Positions 10,369 through 20,720 of a stretch of 64,000 bases of DNA are shown in pieces. How positions within the stretch are numbered: position 1 is the stretch's first letter; every line of letters starts with the position of its first letter. This DNA is from Halichoerus grypus (taxonomy: Eukaryota > Chordata > Mammalia > Carnivora > Phocidae), in the NCBI RefSeq assembly GCF_964656455.1, contig NC_135719.1, positions 5,807,163 through 5,871,162 of the forward strand. The letters run 5' to 3'. The translations under genes and the position numbers were made by a program. The notes under the pieces are model-generated. The model was given only the letters and a program-made list of their open reading frames with translations. It did no database searches and was not told the DNA's origin.

Positions 10369-10381
10369 GTGTCCAATTTTA

Positions 10382-11029
10382 GATCGATTTCTAGGATTCT
10401 CCAGCATCTCCCACTAAGAGCTCCAGGGTTCTGCCTGCTAGGCCGTCCTAAGGATGAGCAGCAGAAGGAGGAGGGAGTCCAGAATCCTTGAGAACTCAAT
10501 CCTTTTGGCCTGGGAGGTGGAGGTGGGGTGTCTGGAGGCCAGAGGCCAATGGGACAAAGAACACTGTCCTCTGTGAAACCTTAGGCTGCAATTAATATCA
10601 CCGAGGCTCCAAAAGACATCCCATCATTCTAGTAAGAAATGAAAAGCCGGAGAGGCTCAGTGCCCAGACTGGCCGGCAGACACCTGCCCGGCCAGGCGCC
10701 TCCAGCAGAGGGCGCCCGCAGGGATGGGAGGTGCCCCCACACCCGGTCCGGTCCCATCTGGTCCTGCTCACCCAGAGCAGGGCAGGTACCAGGAGACCTG
10801 CAGCCCCTGGGATACGAGTCATTCAAAGGAGAGGCCCAGGAGTGTTGAGGGCGGGGGAGATAGAGGCTGGAGCACTTGACCTCAACCTTGCACCCCAACT
10901 TTGCTCATCTTCTTGTTACGCGTTTGTCACTCGTTTTGCACTGATTGGGTTTCCATCTAGCGCAGGGCACAGCCTGGTCTTCCCCGCACACTGCTTTCAG
11001 ATTCACCTGCTGAAGACACCCCTCGAATC
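10382..11029. other. Unassigned, partly GC-rich DNA
   Basis: There are overlapping open frames on both strands at 10598-10898 in a CpG-containing stretch, none over 120 codons and none recognised. I cannot assign a gene or a repeat family. Confidence 0.45.
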
Positions 11030-11165
11030 ATGTGCTTCTGCTCCAGGACCTGCAATGACTCCCCAGGTCCATGACATCATGTGATGTCTCTGTCTGGTGT
11101 CAAGACCTTTGACGATCTGCTTCCTCCCTTCCGATCTGTGTCGTCTCTATGTGCAACCGTTCCCC
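11030..11165 (+). repeat. L2 fragment
   Basis: CTTCTGCTCCAGGACCTGCAATGACTCCCC, then TGTCAAGACCTTTGACGATCTG, resembles the ORF2-end part of L2. It is short and diverged. Confidence 0.55.
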
Positions 11166-11210
11166 TAGGGCAGACTGGTGCCCTCGCTCGCTCCTCCCAA
11201 ACTGCCACCT

Positions 11211-11345
11211 GCTTTCTCTTCTGTAAAATGGCCCTGGTAGTGCCCCCCCCCCCATAGAGTCACTGGTATATGGATTACGTGAGAGAACACCTGTGAACCA
11301 CACGCCTGGTGCACAGTAGGCATTATGATAAATGTTTGCAGTGAT
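11211..11345 (+). repeat. MIR fragment with C run
   Basis: CTTCTGTAAAATGGCCCTGGTAG, GCCTGGTGCACAGTAGGCAT and GATAAATGTTTGCAG match the 3' half of MIR. A 12-13 base C run interrupts it near 11245. Confidence 0.75.
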
Positions 11346-11599
11346 AATGATGCTGCTTCTGAACTAATCCGTTCCTTTTTAATATGCCCCCACCTCTTTG
11401 CCCAGCCAAGACGTCTCTGTCTTTCACAGCCCAGCTCAATGCTGCTCTTCTTTCCAGAAGCCATGCAGGGTCACTTTGGGCCAGTAGTTTGCAAGGCTGG
11501 GGCTCACCTGAGAAAGTCCATTTTTCTTTTTCATGGCTTAAAATGTTTTCTTTTAGTGGTAGAAGCACATAACATAAACTTTACCACCTTAACCATCTT

Positions 11600-11804
11600 T
11601 TTTTTTTTTTTTTTTTAAGATTTCATTTATTTATTTGACAGAGAGAGACACAGCGACAGAGGGAACACAAACGGGGGGGTGGGGGAGGGAGAAGCAGGCT
11701 TCCCACAGAGCAGGGAGCCCGATGCGGGGCTCGATCCCAGGACCCTGGGATCATGACCTGAGCCAAAGGCAGACACTTAACGACCGAGCCACCCAGGCGC
11801 CCCA
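11600..11804 (-). mobile_element. Can-SINE in L1
   Basis: A T run, GACAGAGAGAGACACAGCGAC and a head ending GAGCCACCCAGGCGCCCC. A perfect 16-base target duplication CCACCTTAACCATCTT lies at 11584-11599 and 11806-11821. Confidence 0.95.
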
Positions 11805-12047
11805 TCCACCTTAACCATCTTTAAGGGTACAATGCTGTAGTGTTGAGTACATTCACATCATTGTGCAACAGATCTTTTGAACTTTTTTATCTTGCAAAAC
11901 CAGCACTGTACACATTAAACAAAAACTCCCCATTTCCTGCTTGCCCCAGCCCCTGGCAATCACCCTTTAACTTTTGTCTCTATGAATTTGACTACTTTAG
12001 ATACTCAATATAAGCGGAATCATACAATATTTATCTTTTTGTGACTG

Positions 12048-12151
12048 GCTTCTATCACTTAGCATGAGGTCCTCGAGGTTCATCCGTGTTCAGCGTGTGG
12101 CTTCTATCACTTGGCATGAGGTCCTTGAGGTTCATCCGTGTTCAGCGTGTG
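12048..12151. repeat. 52-base tandem duplication
   Basis: Two adjacent copies (12048-12099 and 12100-12151) of a segment starting GCTTCTATCACTT and ending CAGCGTGTG. They differ at two positions. It lies within the old L1 3' region, where a single copy is expected. Confidence 0.92.
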
Positions 12152-12242
12152 ACAAGATTTCCTTCCATTTTTAAGGCTGAATAACATTCTATCATATAGT
12201 GTATATACATACATACATACACATATTTGTAAACCACATTTT

Positions 12243-12433
12243 TAAAAAGATTTTATTTCTTTATTTGAGAGAGAGAGAGAGAAAGAGCGTGCATGAGCAG
12301 GGGGGAGGGGCAGAGGGAGAAGCAGCCTCCCTACAGAGCAAGGAGAAAGATGCCGGGACTCGATCCCAAGACCCTGGGATCATGACCTGAGCTGAAACCA
12401 GACGTTTAACTGACTGAGCCACCCAGACGCCCC
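12243..12433 (-). mobile_element. Can-SINE in L1
   Basis: AAAGATTTTATTTCTTTATTTGAG, a GA run and a head ending GAGCCACCCAGACGCCCC. AACCACATTTT repeats at 12232-12242 and 12434-12444. Confidence 0.93.
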
Positions 12434-13310
12434 AACCACATTTTGTTTATTCCCTCATCCACTGATGGACATTTGGGGTGCTTCCATCTTTTGGCTATTG
12501 TGAATAATGCTGCCATGAACATGAGCATGCAAATATCTGTTTGAGTCCTTGCTTTCAGTTCTTTTGAGTCTTTACCCCAAAGTGGGATAGCTGGATCATA
12601 CAGTTCTTCTATGTTTCATATTTTGAGGAACTGCCATACTGTTTTTTCTTGGCTGTTGCACCATTTTGCGATCCCACCACCAGTGCACAGGGTTCCAATT
12701 CCTCCACATTCTTGCTGACACTTGTTATTCTCTGGTTTTTAATGGGTGTGAGGTGATAATATCATTAGTCTGTTTTTGCTTTTGCTGCCTGTAATTTTGG
12801 TGTCATATCCAAGAAATCATTGCAAAATTGAACGTCTTGAAGCTCTTCCCCGATTATTTCTTCAAGAAGATTTATACTTTTGGGTCTCTCGTTTAGGTCT
12901 TTAATTGATTTTATTTATTTTATTTTATTTTTTTCAATTTTAAATTAATTATTGTATATGGTATAAAGTAAGGATCCAACTTTATTTATTTATTTTTGCA
13001 TGTGGATAACCAGTTTTCCTAGCACCATTTGTTGAAGAAATGGTCCTTTTCCCATCGAGTGGTCTTGGCATGCTTGTTGGAGATCGTTTGACCATACATG
13101 GCTATCCAGTGTTGCTAGAGAGCCCAAGTAAATTTTAGGATGGATTTTTTTTTCTTTAATTTCTGCAAAAAAAAAAAAAAGAAAGTCACTGGTATTTTGA
13201 TAGGGATCGTGTTGAATCTGTAGAGCACTTTGGGTAGTAATGACTTCTGAACAATATGCAGTTTTCTGATCCATGATCATAGGATGTCTCCATTTACTGG
13301 TGTGATTTTT

Positions 13311-13503
13311 TAAAAATTAAATTATTTTAGAGAGAAAGAGAGAGAGCACAAGCAGGAGGGGCAGGAGAGGGAGAGAGAATCCCAAGCAGATTCCATGCTG
13401 AGCATGGAGTCCCATGGGGGGCTTGATCCCATGACCCTGAGATCACAACCTGAGTGGAAACAATGAGTTGGCTGCTCAACCAACTGCGTCACCCAGGCAC
13501 TCC
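13311..13503 (-). mobile_element. Can-SINE in L1, diverged
   Basis: An ATTATTTTAGAGAGAAAGAG start, body GATCACAACCTGAGTGGAAAC and a diverged head ending GTCACCCAGGCACTCC. TACTGGTGTGATTTTT / TACTTGTGTAATTTTT flank it. Confidence 0.88.
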
Positions 13504-13850
13504 TACTTGTGTAATTTTTGTATGTTGGACCATCTTTGCATTCCAGGAATAAATTCTACTTTTGTCATGGTGTATAATCTTTTTAATGTGGTTGAATTTG
13601 GTCTGCCAGTATTTTGTTGAGGATTTTGGAATCAATATTAGGGTAATTCTGGCCTCATAAAACAAGTTTAAGAATGTTCCTTCCTCTTCAACTTTGTTGG
13701 AAGATTTCGAGGAGGATTGGTGTTAATACTATTTTAAATATTTGGTAGAATTCTCCAGTGAAGTCATCTAGTCCTGAGCTTTTCATTGTTGGGTGGTTTT
13801 TTATTATTAGTTCAAACTTCTTACTGCTTATAGGTCTGTTCAGATTTTCT

Positions 13851-14092
13851 TTTATTGAAGTTCAATTGACATATAACATATTATTAATTTCAGGTGTACA
13901 ACATAATGATTCTATTTGCATAATTGCAAAATGATCACCACACAAAGTCTAGTTAGCATCTGTCACCATACCTGGTTACACATTTTTTTTCTTGCAATGA
14001 GGATTTTTAAGATCTATTCTTTCAGCAACTTTTATATATGCAATATAGTATTATACTCACCATGCCACACATTGTACTCCTTAGACTTTCTT
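13851..14092 (-). mobile_element. L1 3' UTR fragment (minus)
   Basis: TTTATTGAAGTTCAATTGACAT, then ATTTCAGGTGTACAACATAATG and CTGTCACCATACCTGG. This is the 3' UTR of an old L1, distinct from the 3' ends on either side. Confidence 0.75.
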
Positions 14093-14150
14093 TCTTTCTT
14101 TCTTTCTTCTTTCTCTTTCTTTTTTCTTTTTGTTTCTTTTCTTTGTCAGA
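14088..14150. repeat. TTTC-rich tract (tail of minus-strand L1)
   Basis: (TTTC)n grades into T-rich sequence directly before an L1 3' end read in reverse (AGATGTACAATATAGTGATTC). It is best explained as the decayed A-rich tail of the L1 that starts at 14150. Confidence 0.75.
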
Positions 14151-14212
14151 TGTACAATATAGTGATTCAACAATTCTATACATTACTCAGTGCTCATCAC
14201 CATAACTGTATT

Positions 14213-14430
14213 CTTTTTTTTTTTTTTTAAGATTTGTTTATTCATTTGAGAGAGAGAGAGAGAGAAATAGCATGAACAGATGGAGGGGCAGAAGGAGAGG
14301 GAGAATCCCCGAGCAAACTCACTGCTGAGTAGAGAGTGTGATGCGGGGTTCGATCTCAGGACCCTGAGATCATGACCTGAGCCGAAATCAAGAGTCTGCT
14401 GCCTAACTGACTGAGCCACCCAGGTGCCCC
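14213..14430 (-). mobile_element. Can-SINE in L1 3' UTR
   Basis: A T run, a long GA run and a head ending GAGCCACCCAGGTGCCCC. The perfect target duplication ACCATAACTGTATT is at 14199-14212 and 14431-14444. Confidence 0.95.
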
Positions 14431-15952
14431 ACCATAACTGTATTGTTAATCCCCTTCATCTATTTCACCCATCCCCCTACTCATCTCCCCTCTGGTAATG
14501 ACCAGTTTGTTCTCTGTATTTAACAGCCTAGCTTTTTTTTGTTTTTCTCTTTTTTTCTTTGTTCTTTGTTTCTTAAATTCCACATATGAGTGAAATCATA
14601 TGTTATTTTTCTTTCTCTGACTTATTTCACTTAGCGTTATACCCTCCAGACCCACTCATGTCATTGCAAATGGCAAGATTTCATTCATTTTTATGGCTGA
14701 ATAATATTCTGTCGTGTATATATACCACATCTTCTTTATCCATTCATCTATCAATGGACACTTGGGCTGCTTCCATAATTTGGCTATTGTAGAAAAATGC
14801 TACAACAAACATAGGGGTGCATATATCTTTTCAAATTAGTGTTTTCATATTCTTTGGGAAAATGCCCAGTAGTGGAATTACTGGATCATATGGTAATTTT
14901 ATTTTTAATTTTTTGAGGCACCTCCATAGTGTTTTCCACAGTGGCTCCACCAGTTTGCATTCCCACCAACATGGCTCCTTTTTCTCCACGTCTTCACCAA
15001 CATTTGTTGTTTCTTATGTTGTTGATTTTAGCCATTCTTACAGGTGCGAGGTGATATCTCATTGTGGTTTTGATTTGCATTTCCCTGATGATGAGTGATG
15101 TTGAGCATCTTTTCATGTGTCTGTTGGTCATCTGCATGTCTTCTTTAGGGAAATGTCTGTTCATGTCTTCTGCCCATTTTTAATTGGATTATCATTATCA
15201 TTATTATTTGTGTTGAGTTGTATAAATTCTTCATATATTTTGTATACTAACCCCTATTGGATATGTCATTTGCTAATGTCTCCTCCTATTCAGTAGGTTG
15301 TCTTTTAGCTCTGTTGATTGTTCCTTCACTGCAGAAACTTTTTATTTTGATGAAGTTACAATAGTTTATTTTTGCTTTTGTTTCCTTTGCCTTAATAGGC
15401 ATATCTAGAAAAATGTCGCTATGGCTATTGTCAGAGAAATTACTGCCTATGCACTCTTCTAGGATTTTTTATGGTTCCAAGTCTTATATTTAGGGCTCTA
15501 ATCCATTTTGAGTTTATTTTTGTGTATGGTGTAAGAAAGAGGTCCATTTTCATTCTTTTGCATGTAGCTGTCCATTCTCCCAACACCATTTGTTGAAAAG
15601 ACTGTCTTTTTCCCATTGGTTATTCTTGCCTTCTTTGTCAAAGATTGATTAGCCATATAATCGTGGGTAGGTTTATTTCTGGGCTCTCTATTCTGTTCTA
15701 TTGATCTATGTGTTTATCTTCATGCTGGTACCATGCTGCTTTTATTACTACAGCTTTGTAGTGTATCTTGAAATCTGGGATTGTGATACCTTCAGTTTTG
15801 TTCTTCTTTTCCAAGATTACTTTAGCTATTTGGGGTCTTTTGTGGTTCCCTACAAGTTTTAGGATTGTTTGTTCTAGTTCTGTGAAAAAGGCTGGTGGTA
15901 TTTTGATAGGGATTACATTAAATGTGTAAATGGCTTTGGATAATAGATTTTT

Positions 15953-16147
15953 TTTAAAAAATATTTTATTTATTTATCTGACAGAGAGAGACACAGCAAG
16001 AGAGGGAACACAAGCAGGGGGGTGGGAGAGGGAGAAGCAGGGTTCCTGCCGAGCAGGGAGCCTGATGCGGGGCTCGATCCCAGGACCCTGGGACCACGAC
16101 CTGAGCTGAAGGCAGCCGCTTAACTGACTGAGCCACCCAGGTGCCCC
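15953..16147 (-). mobile_element. Can-SINE in L1 ORF2 (first of a pair)
   Basis: GACAGAGAGAGACACAGCAAG and a head ending GAGCCACCCAGGTGCCCC. TGGATAATAGATTTTT at 15937-15952 repeats at 16148-16163, directly before the next SINE. Confidence 0.94.
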
Positions 16148-16163
16148 TGGATAATAGATTTTT

Positions 16164-16360
16164 TAAAAAAATATTTTATTTATTTATTTTGACAGCGAGA
16201 GAGAGACAGTGAGAGAGGGAACACAAGCAGGGGAAGTGGGAGAGGGAGAAACAGGCTTCCTGCTGAGCAGAGAGCCTGATGTGGGGCTCGATCCCAGGAC
16301 TCTGGGATCGTGACCTGAGCCGAAGGCAGACGCTTAATGACTGAGCCACCAAGGCACCCC
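16164..16360 (-). mobile_element. Can-SINE in L1 ORF2 (second of a pair)
   Basis: Same orientation as the copy just to the left. The head ends GAGCCACCAAGGCACCCC. AGATTTTT before it and AGATATTT after it (from 16361) fit a short, diverged target repeat, and the L1 continues afterwards. Confidence 0.9.
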
Positions 16361-18541
16361 AGATATTTTTAATATTATTGGTTCTCCCAATCCACAAGCA
16401 TAGACTATCTTCCCATTTGCATCCTCTTCTATTTTGTTCATCAACGTTTTATAGTTTTTGGAGTACAGGTCTTTCACCTACCTAGTTGAGTTTATTCCTA
16501 GGTGTTTTATTATTTTTGGTGCAGTTGTAAATGAGATTGTTTTCTTAGTTTCTCTTTCTGTTACTTTATTGTTAGTGTATAGAAATGCAACAGATTTCTG
16601 TATATTAATTTTGTATCTTGTGACCTTACTGAATTCATGTATCAGTTCTAGTGGTTTTTTGGTGGAATCTTTAGGGTTTCCTGTATGGAGTATCATGCCA
16701 TCTACAAATAGCAAAAGTTTTACTTCTTTCTTATCAATTTGGATGCCTTTTATTCCCTTTTCTTGTCTGATTGTTACTACTAGAACTTCCAGGACTGTGT
16801 TGAATAATATGATGAAATGGATATCCTTGTCTTGTTCCTGATTTAGGGGAAAAGCTCTCAGTTTTTCACCATTGAGTGTGATGTTAGCTGTGGGTTTTTC
16901 ATATATGGCCTTTATTATGTTGAGGTATGTTTCCTGTAAACCTATTTTGTTGAGGGTTTTTATCATGAATGGATGCTGTACTTTGTCAAATGCTTTTTCT
17001 GCATCTACTGAAATGATCATATTTTTTTTTATCCTTTCTCTTGATGTGATGTATCATGTTGATTGATTTCTAAATATTGAACCACCCCTGCATCTTTGGA
17101 ATAAATCCTACTTATTGTGGTGAAAGATTTTTTAAATGTATTGTTGGATTTAGTTTGCTAATATATTGTGGAGAATTTTTGTATCTTTGTTCATCAGAGA
17201 TATTGGCCTGTGGTTCTCTTTTATGGTAATGTCTTTATCTGGCTCTGGTGTCAGGGTAATGTTGGCCTCATAGAATGAATTTGAAAACTTCTCTTCCTCT
17301 TTTATTTTTTGGAGTAGTTTGAGAAGAAAAGGTATTAACTCTAAATGTTTGTTAGAATTTGTCTGTGAATCCGTCTGGCCCTGGACTTTTCTTGGGGGTT
17401 TTTTGACTACTGATTCAATTTTATTGTTGGTATAATCAGTCTATTGAAATTTTCTATTTCTTCTCGATTCAGTTTTAGGAAGTTACATGTTTCTAGGAAT
17501 TTATCCATATCTTCTTGGTTGTCCAATTTGTTGGCATGTAATTTTCATAAAATTCTTTTATAATTGTTTGTATTTCTTGTGTGGTTGTTATTTCTCTTCT
17601 TTTATTTGTGATTCTATTTATTTGAGTCCTCTCTCTCTCTTTTGATGAATCTGGCTAGAGGTTTATCAGTTTTGTTGATCTTTTCAAAGAACCAACTTCT
17701 AGTTTCATTGTATTGCCTTTTATTTTCTTTTTAAGTTTATATATCATTTGCTTCTGTTCTAATCTTTATTTCCTTCCTTCTGCTGGTGTTGGGTTTTGTT
17801 TGTTCTTCTTTTTCTAGCTTCTTTAGGTGTAAGATTAGGTTGTTTACTTGAGATTTTTCTTGCTTCTTGAGGTAGGCCTGTATTGCTAAAAATTCCCTCT
17901 TAGAACTGTTTTGCTGCATCCCAAAGATTTTGGACGGTTGTGTTTTCATTTTCATTTGTTTCTATATAACTTTTGATTTCTCCTTTGACCCATTCATTGT
18001 TTAATAGCATGTTATTTAACTTCTATGTATTTGTGGTCTTTCCAGATTTTTTTTGTGGTTGATTTCTAATTTCATAGCGTTGTGGTCAGAAAAGATGCAA
18101 GGTATGACTTCAATCTTCTTGAATTTGTTGAGACTAGTTTTGTGGCCTAATCTGTGATCTATTCTGGAGAATGTTCCAGGTGCACTTGAAAAGAATGTGT
18201 ATTCTGCCGTTTTAGATGGAATTTCTGAATACATCTTTGAAATCCATCTGGTCCACTGTATCCTTCAGAGCCACTGTTTCCTTGTTGATTTGCTGTTTAG
18301 ATGGATTTAGTCCATTGATGTAAGTGGGGTGGTAAAGTCCCCTACTATTATTGTAATACTGTAAATTAGTCCCTTTATGTTTGTGATGAACTGCTTTATG
18401 TATTTGGGTGCTTCCATGTTGGGTACATAAACATTTACAATTGTTATATTCTCTTGTTGAATTGTCCCCTTTATTATTAGTGGCCTCCTTGTCTCTTGTG
18501 ACAGTCTTCCTTTTAAAATTTATTTTGGGTAGGGGGAGGAG

Positions 18542-18550
18542 CAAGATGGC
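18542..18550 (+). promoter_or_regulatory. YY1-type motif at L1 5' end
   Basis: CAAGATGGC lies 15 bases after the start of the L1. In human L1 a YY1 site with the same core near the 5' end fixes the transcription start. A similar role here is inference. Confidence 0.6.
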
Positions 18551-18679
18551 AGAGGAGTAGGAGACCTGGATTTCGTCTGGTCTCAGGAATTCAGCTGGAT
18601 AGGGAGTCAAACCATTCTGAACACTGACAAACTCAACAGGAGATCGAAGAAAAGAAGAGCAACAACTCTCTGAACAGAA

Positions 18680-19460
18680 AAGCGACCACTTTCTGGAAGG
18701 TAGGACGTGCGGAGAAGTGAATCCGAGGCGATATTCGGGAGGATAGACGGCGGGGGAGGGGCCTCCGTCGGCCGCTTCTGGCAAGTGATAGAGCCGCGGA
18801 GCACAAAGTCGGAACTTTTAGAAGTCGGCTCCGCTGAGGGACGTCACTCCGGTGGCTAAGCGGGGGGTGGAACCCTCGTGGGACAGTGTGGTCTCAGGAC
18901 CCTCGGGGTCACAGAAAGAACAGGGGTGCCTGAGTGCGGCAGAGCTCCCAGGTATCGGAGCAGGGAAGCCAGCTGCAGAGACGGAGCCCAGGCGCGGGCT
19001 CTCAGCTCGGGGTTGCCATAAACCGTGATCCGCGGCACAGTCGGGCCACTGCTCCTCCAGCAGGGACCCAACAAGCGGCAGATCCGGGGAGACTCACCTT
19101 CTTCCCCCGGGAGGAGAGGTGCGGGAGCGCACCGCGGGGATCTGCTGGGTTTGGAGACTCCACACGGGGTCGGGTGCCAGAGATAGAGACGCTCGGTCAC
19201 AGGCCGGGTGAGCGCGGAGTGCGGCCGGAGACCGGGGAGACGGGAGTGACTGACTGCTTTTCTCTGGGGGCTCGCTGAGGAGCGGGACCCCGAGTTCTCG
19301 GCTCCGCCGGGGCGGAGACTGGGAGGCCGCCATTTTCACTCTCTGCCTCCAAAGCTGTACGGAAAGCTTGCAGGGAACAAAAGCTCCGGAGAGCAAACCC
19401 GAGCAGATTACTTAGCCCGGACCTGCAAGGGCGGGGCAATCCCGCCTCCGGCAAAGACAT
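18680..19460 (+). promoter_or_regulatory. CpG-rich L1 5' UTR promoter region
   Basis: This stretch is far richer in G, C and CpG than the surrounding AT-rich L1 DNA, as expected for an L1 internal pol II promoter. Open frames of about 100 codons on both strands here are by-products of high GC. Confidence 0.65.
19326..19336 (-). promoter_or_regulatory. Second YY1-type motif
   Basis: GCCGCCATTTT (AAAATGGCGGC on the minus strand) is a strong match to the YY1 consensus, in the GC-rich part of the 5' UTR. Confidence 0.55.
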
Positions 19461-19711
19461 TTGGGAACCACGGCAACAGGCCCCTCCCCCAGAAGATCAG
19501 CGAGAACAGCCAGCCAAGACCAAGTTTACCGATCAATGAGAACGGCAGAACTCCAGCGCTAGGGGAATACTGCACATAGAATCCATGGCTTTTTTACCAT
19601 GATTCTTTAGTCTTTCGAAGTTAATTTTTTAAAATTTTCTTTATTTTTTTTTTCTATTTTTTTTGAATTTTTCTTCTTCCCTTTTTCAAACAAAATCTTA
19701 TCAATTCCTTT

Positions 19712-19913
19712 ATTTTATTTTATTATTTTTTTTTAAAAATTTTATTTATTTGACAGAGAGAGACACAGCGAGAGCGGGAACACAAGCAGGAGGAGAGGGA
19801 GAAGCAGGCTTCCTGCTGAGCAGGGAGCCCAGTGCGGGGCTCGATCCCAGGACCCTGGGATCATGACCTGAGCCGAAGGCAGATGCTTAACGACTGAGCC
19901 ACCCAGGTGCCCC
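19712..19913 (-). mobile_element. Can-SINE in L1 5' UTR (unit 1)
   Basis: GACAGAGAGAGACACAGCGAG and a head ending GAGCCACCCAGGTGCCCC. TCAATTCCTTT repeats at 19701-19711 and 19914-19924. Confidence 0.94.
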
Positions 19914-20153
19914 TCAATTCCTTTCTTAAAAATCTTTTTAAATTTTCATTTTTATAGTCATTCTATCCCTTCATTGTAGTTAACCTTATTATATATAAGT
20001 TTTTCTCTCTTTAAAATTTTGGGATACAGTTTCTTCTAACAGACCAAAATATACCCTATATCTAGTGTATAGCTTTGTTCTAGTCTCCCGCCTTCCCGCT
20101 GGATCACGTTCTCTCCTTTTTTTTTTTTTTTAATTTTTCTTCTTTCCTTTTTC

Positions 20154-20361
20154 TTTTTTTTTTTTTTTTTTTTTTTAAAGATTTTATTTATTTATTTGAG
20201 AGAGAGAATGAGATACAGAGAGCATGAGAGGGGGGAGGGTCAGAGGGAGAAGCAGACTCCCTGCTGAGCAGGGAGCCCGATGTGGGACTTGATCCCAGGA
20301 CTCCAGGATCATGACCTGAGCCGAAGGCAGTCGCTTAACCAACTGAGCCACCCAGGCGCCC
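20154..20361 (-). mobile_element. Can-SINE in L1 5' UTR (unit 2)
   Basis: A T run, GAGAGAGAATGAGATACAGAG and a head ending GAGCCACCCAGGCGCCCC. The perfect repeat CTTCTTTCCTTTTTC lies at 20139-20153 and 20362-20376. Confidence 0.95.
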
Positions 20362-20720
20362 CTTCTTTCCTTTTTCAACCAACTTATCAATTCCCTTTTA
20401 AAAATCTTTTAAAATTTTCATCTTTACCGTCATATTCCATCCCTTCATCGTATTTACCCTTATTTTTGTATATGTATAAGTTTTTCTTTCTTTAAAATTT
20501 TGGGAGGCAATTTCTTCTAACAGACCAAAATACACCCAAAATCTAGTGTGTGGCTCTGTTCTATTCACCAGCCTGATCATATTCTTTTTTTTTTTTTTTT
20601 TCCCTTTTCTTCCCCCCCGGTGTCAGATCTCTTCTGATTTGTTTAGTGTATGTTTTTCTGGGGTTGTTGTTACCCTTTTAGCATTTTGTTCTCTCATTCA
20701 TCTATTCTTCTCTGGACAAA

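Larger units (their letters stand above)
11540..13850 (-). mobile_element. Old L1 3' half (minus), with three SINE insertions
   Basis: In reverse orientation the L1 3' UTR (CCCCAGCCCCTGGCAATCACC), ORF2 C-terminal part (GGCTATTGTGAATAATGCTGCC, GTGCACAGGGTTCCAATTCC) and upstream ORF2 (AGCACCATTTGTTGAAGAAATGG) are readable. The frame is broken throughout. SINEs at 11600-11804, 12243-12433 and 13311-13503 interrupt it. Confidence 0.88.
14590..18515 (-). pseudogene. L1 ORF2 remnant (endonuclease/reverse transcriptase)
   Basis: The longest open piece is 16478-17020 (180 codons), with [13 protein letters not shown] and LYTNNKVTE, typical of L1 reverse transcriptase. The FADD active-site motif reads FVDG, so a catalytic aspartate is lost. 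Other pieces, at 17737-17955 and 18016-18234 (DHRLGHKTSLNKF, SDHNAMKLEI), show the end of the endonuclease domain and the linker. Frameshifts and stops make it non-functional. Confidence 0.88.
19668..20600 (+). repeat. Duplicated segment of the L1 5' UTR
   Basis: Two units (about 19668-20133 and 20134-20600, each about 230-260 bases without its SINE) share CTTCTTTCCTTTTTCAA-like starts, TTAAATTTTCAT, ATCCCTTCAT, AAGTTTTTCT, TTAAAATTTTGGGA and TTTCTTCTAACAGACCAAAA in the same order. The units have diverged, so the duplication is probably a family feature. Confidence 0.85.

Noticed and set aside
12048..12151. CRISPR-like or satellite array
   Set aside because: There are only two directly adjacent copies without spacers, inside an old L1.
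18856..19460. Overlapping frames of about 90-114 codons on both strands
   Set aside because: They come from the GC-rich L1 5' UTR, where stop codons are scarce, and no reading is preferred.
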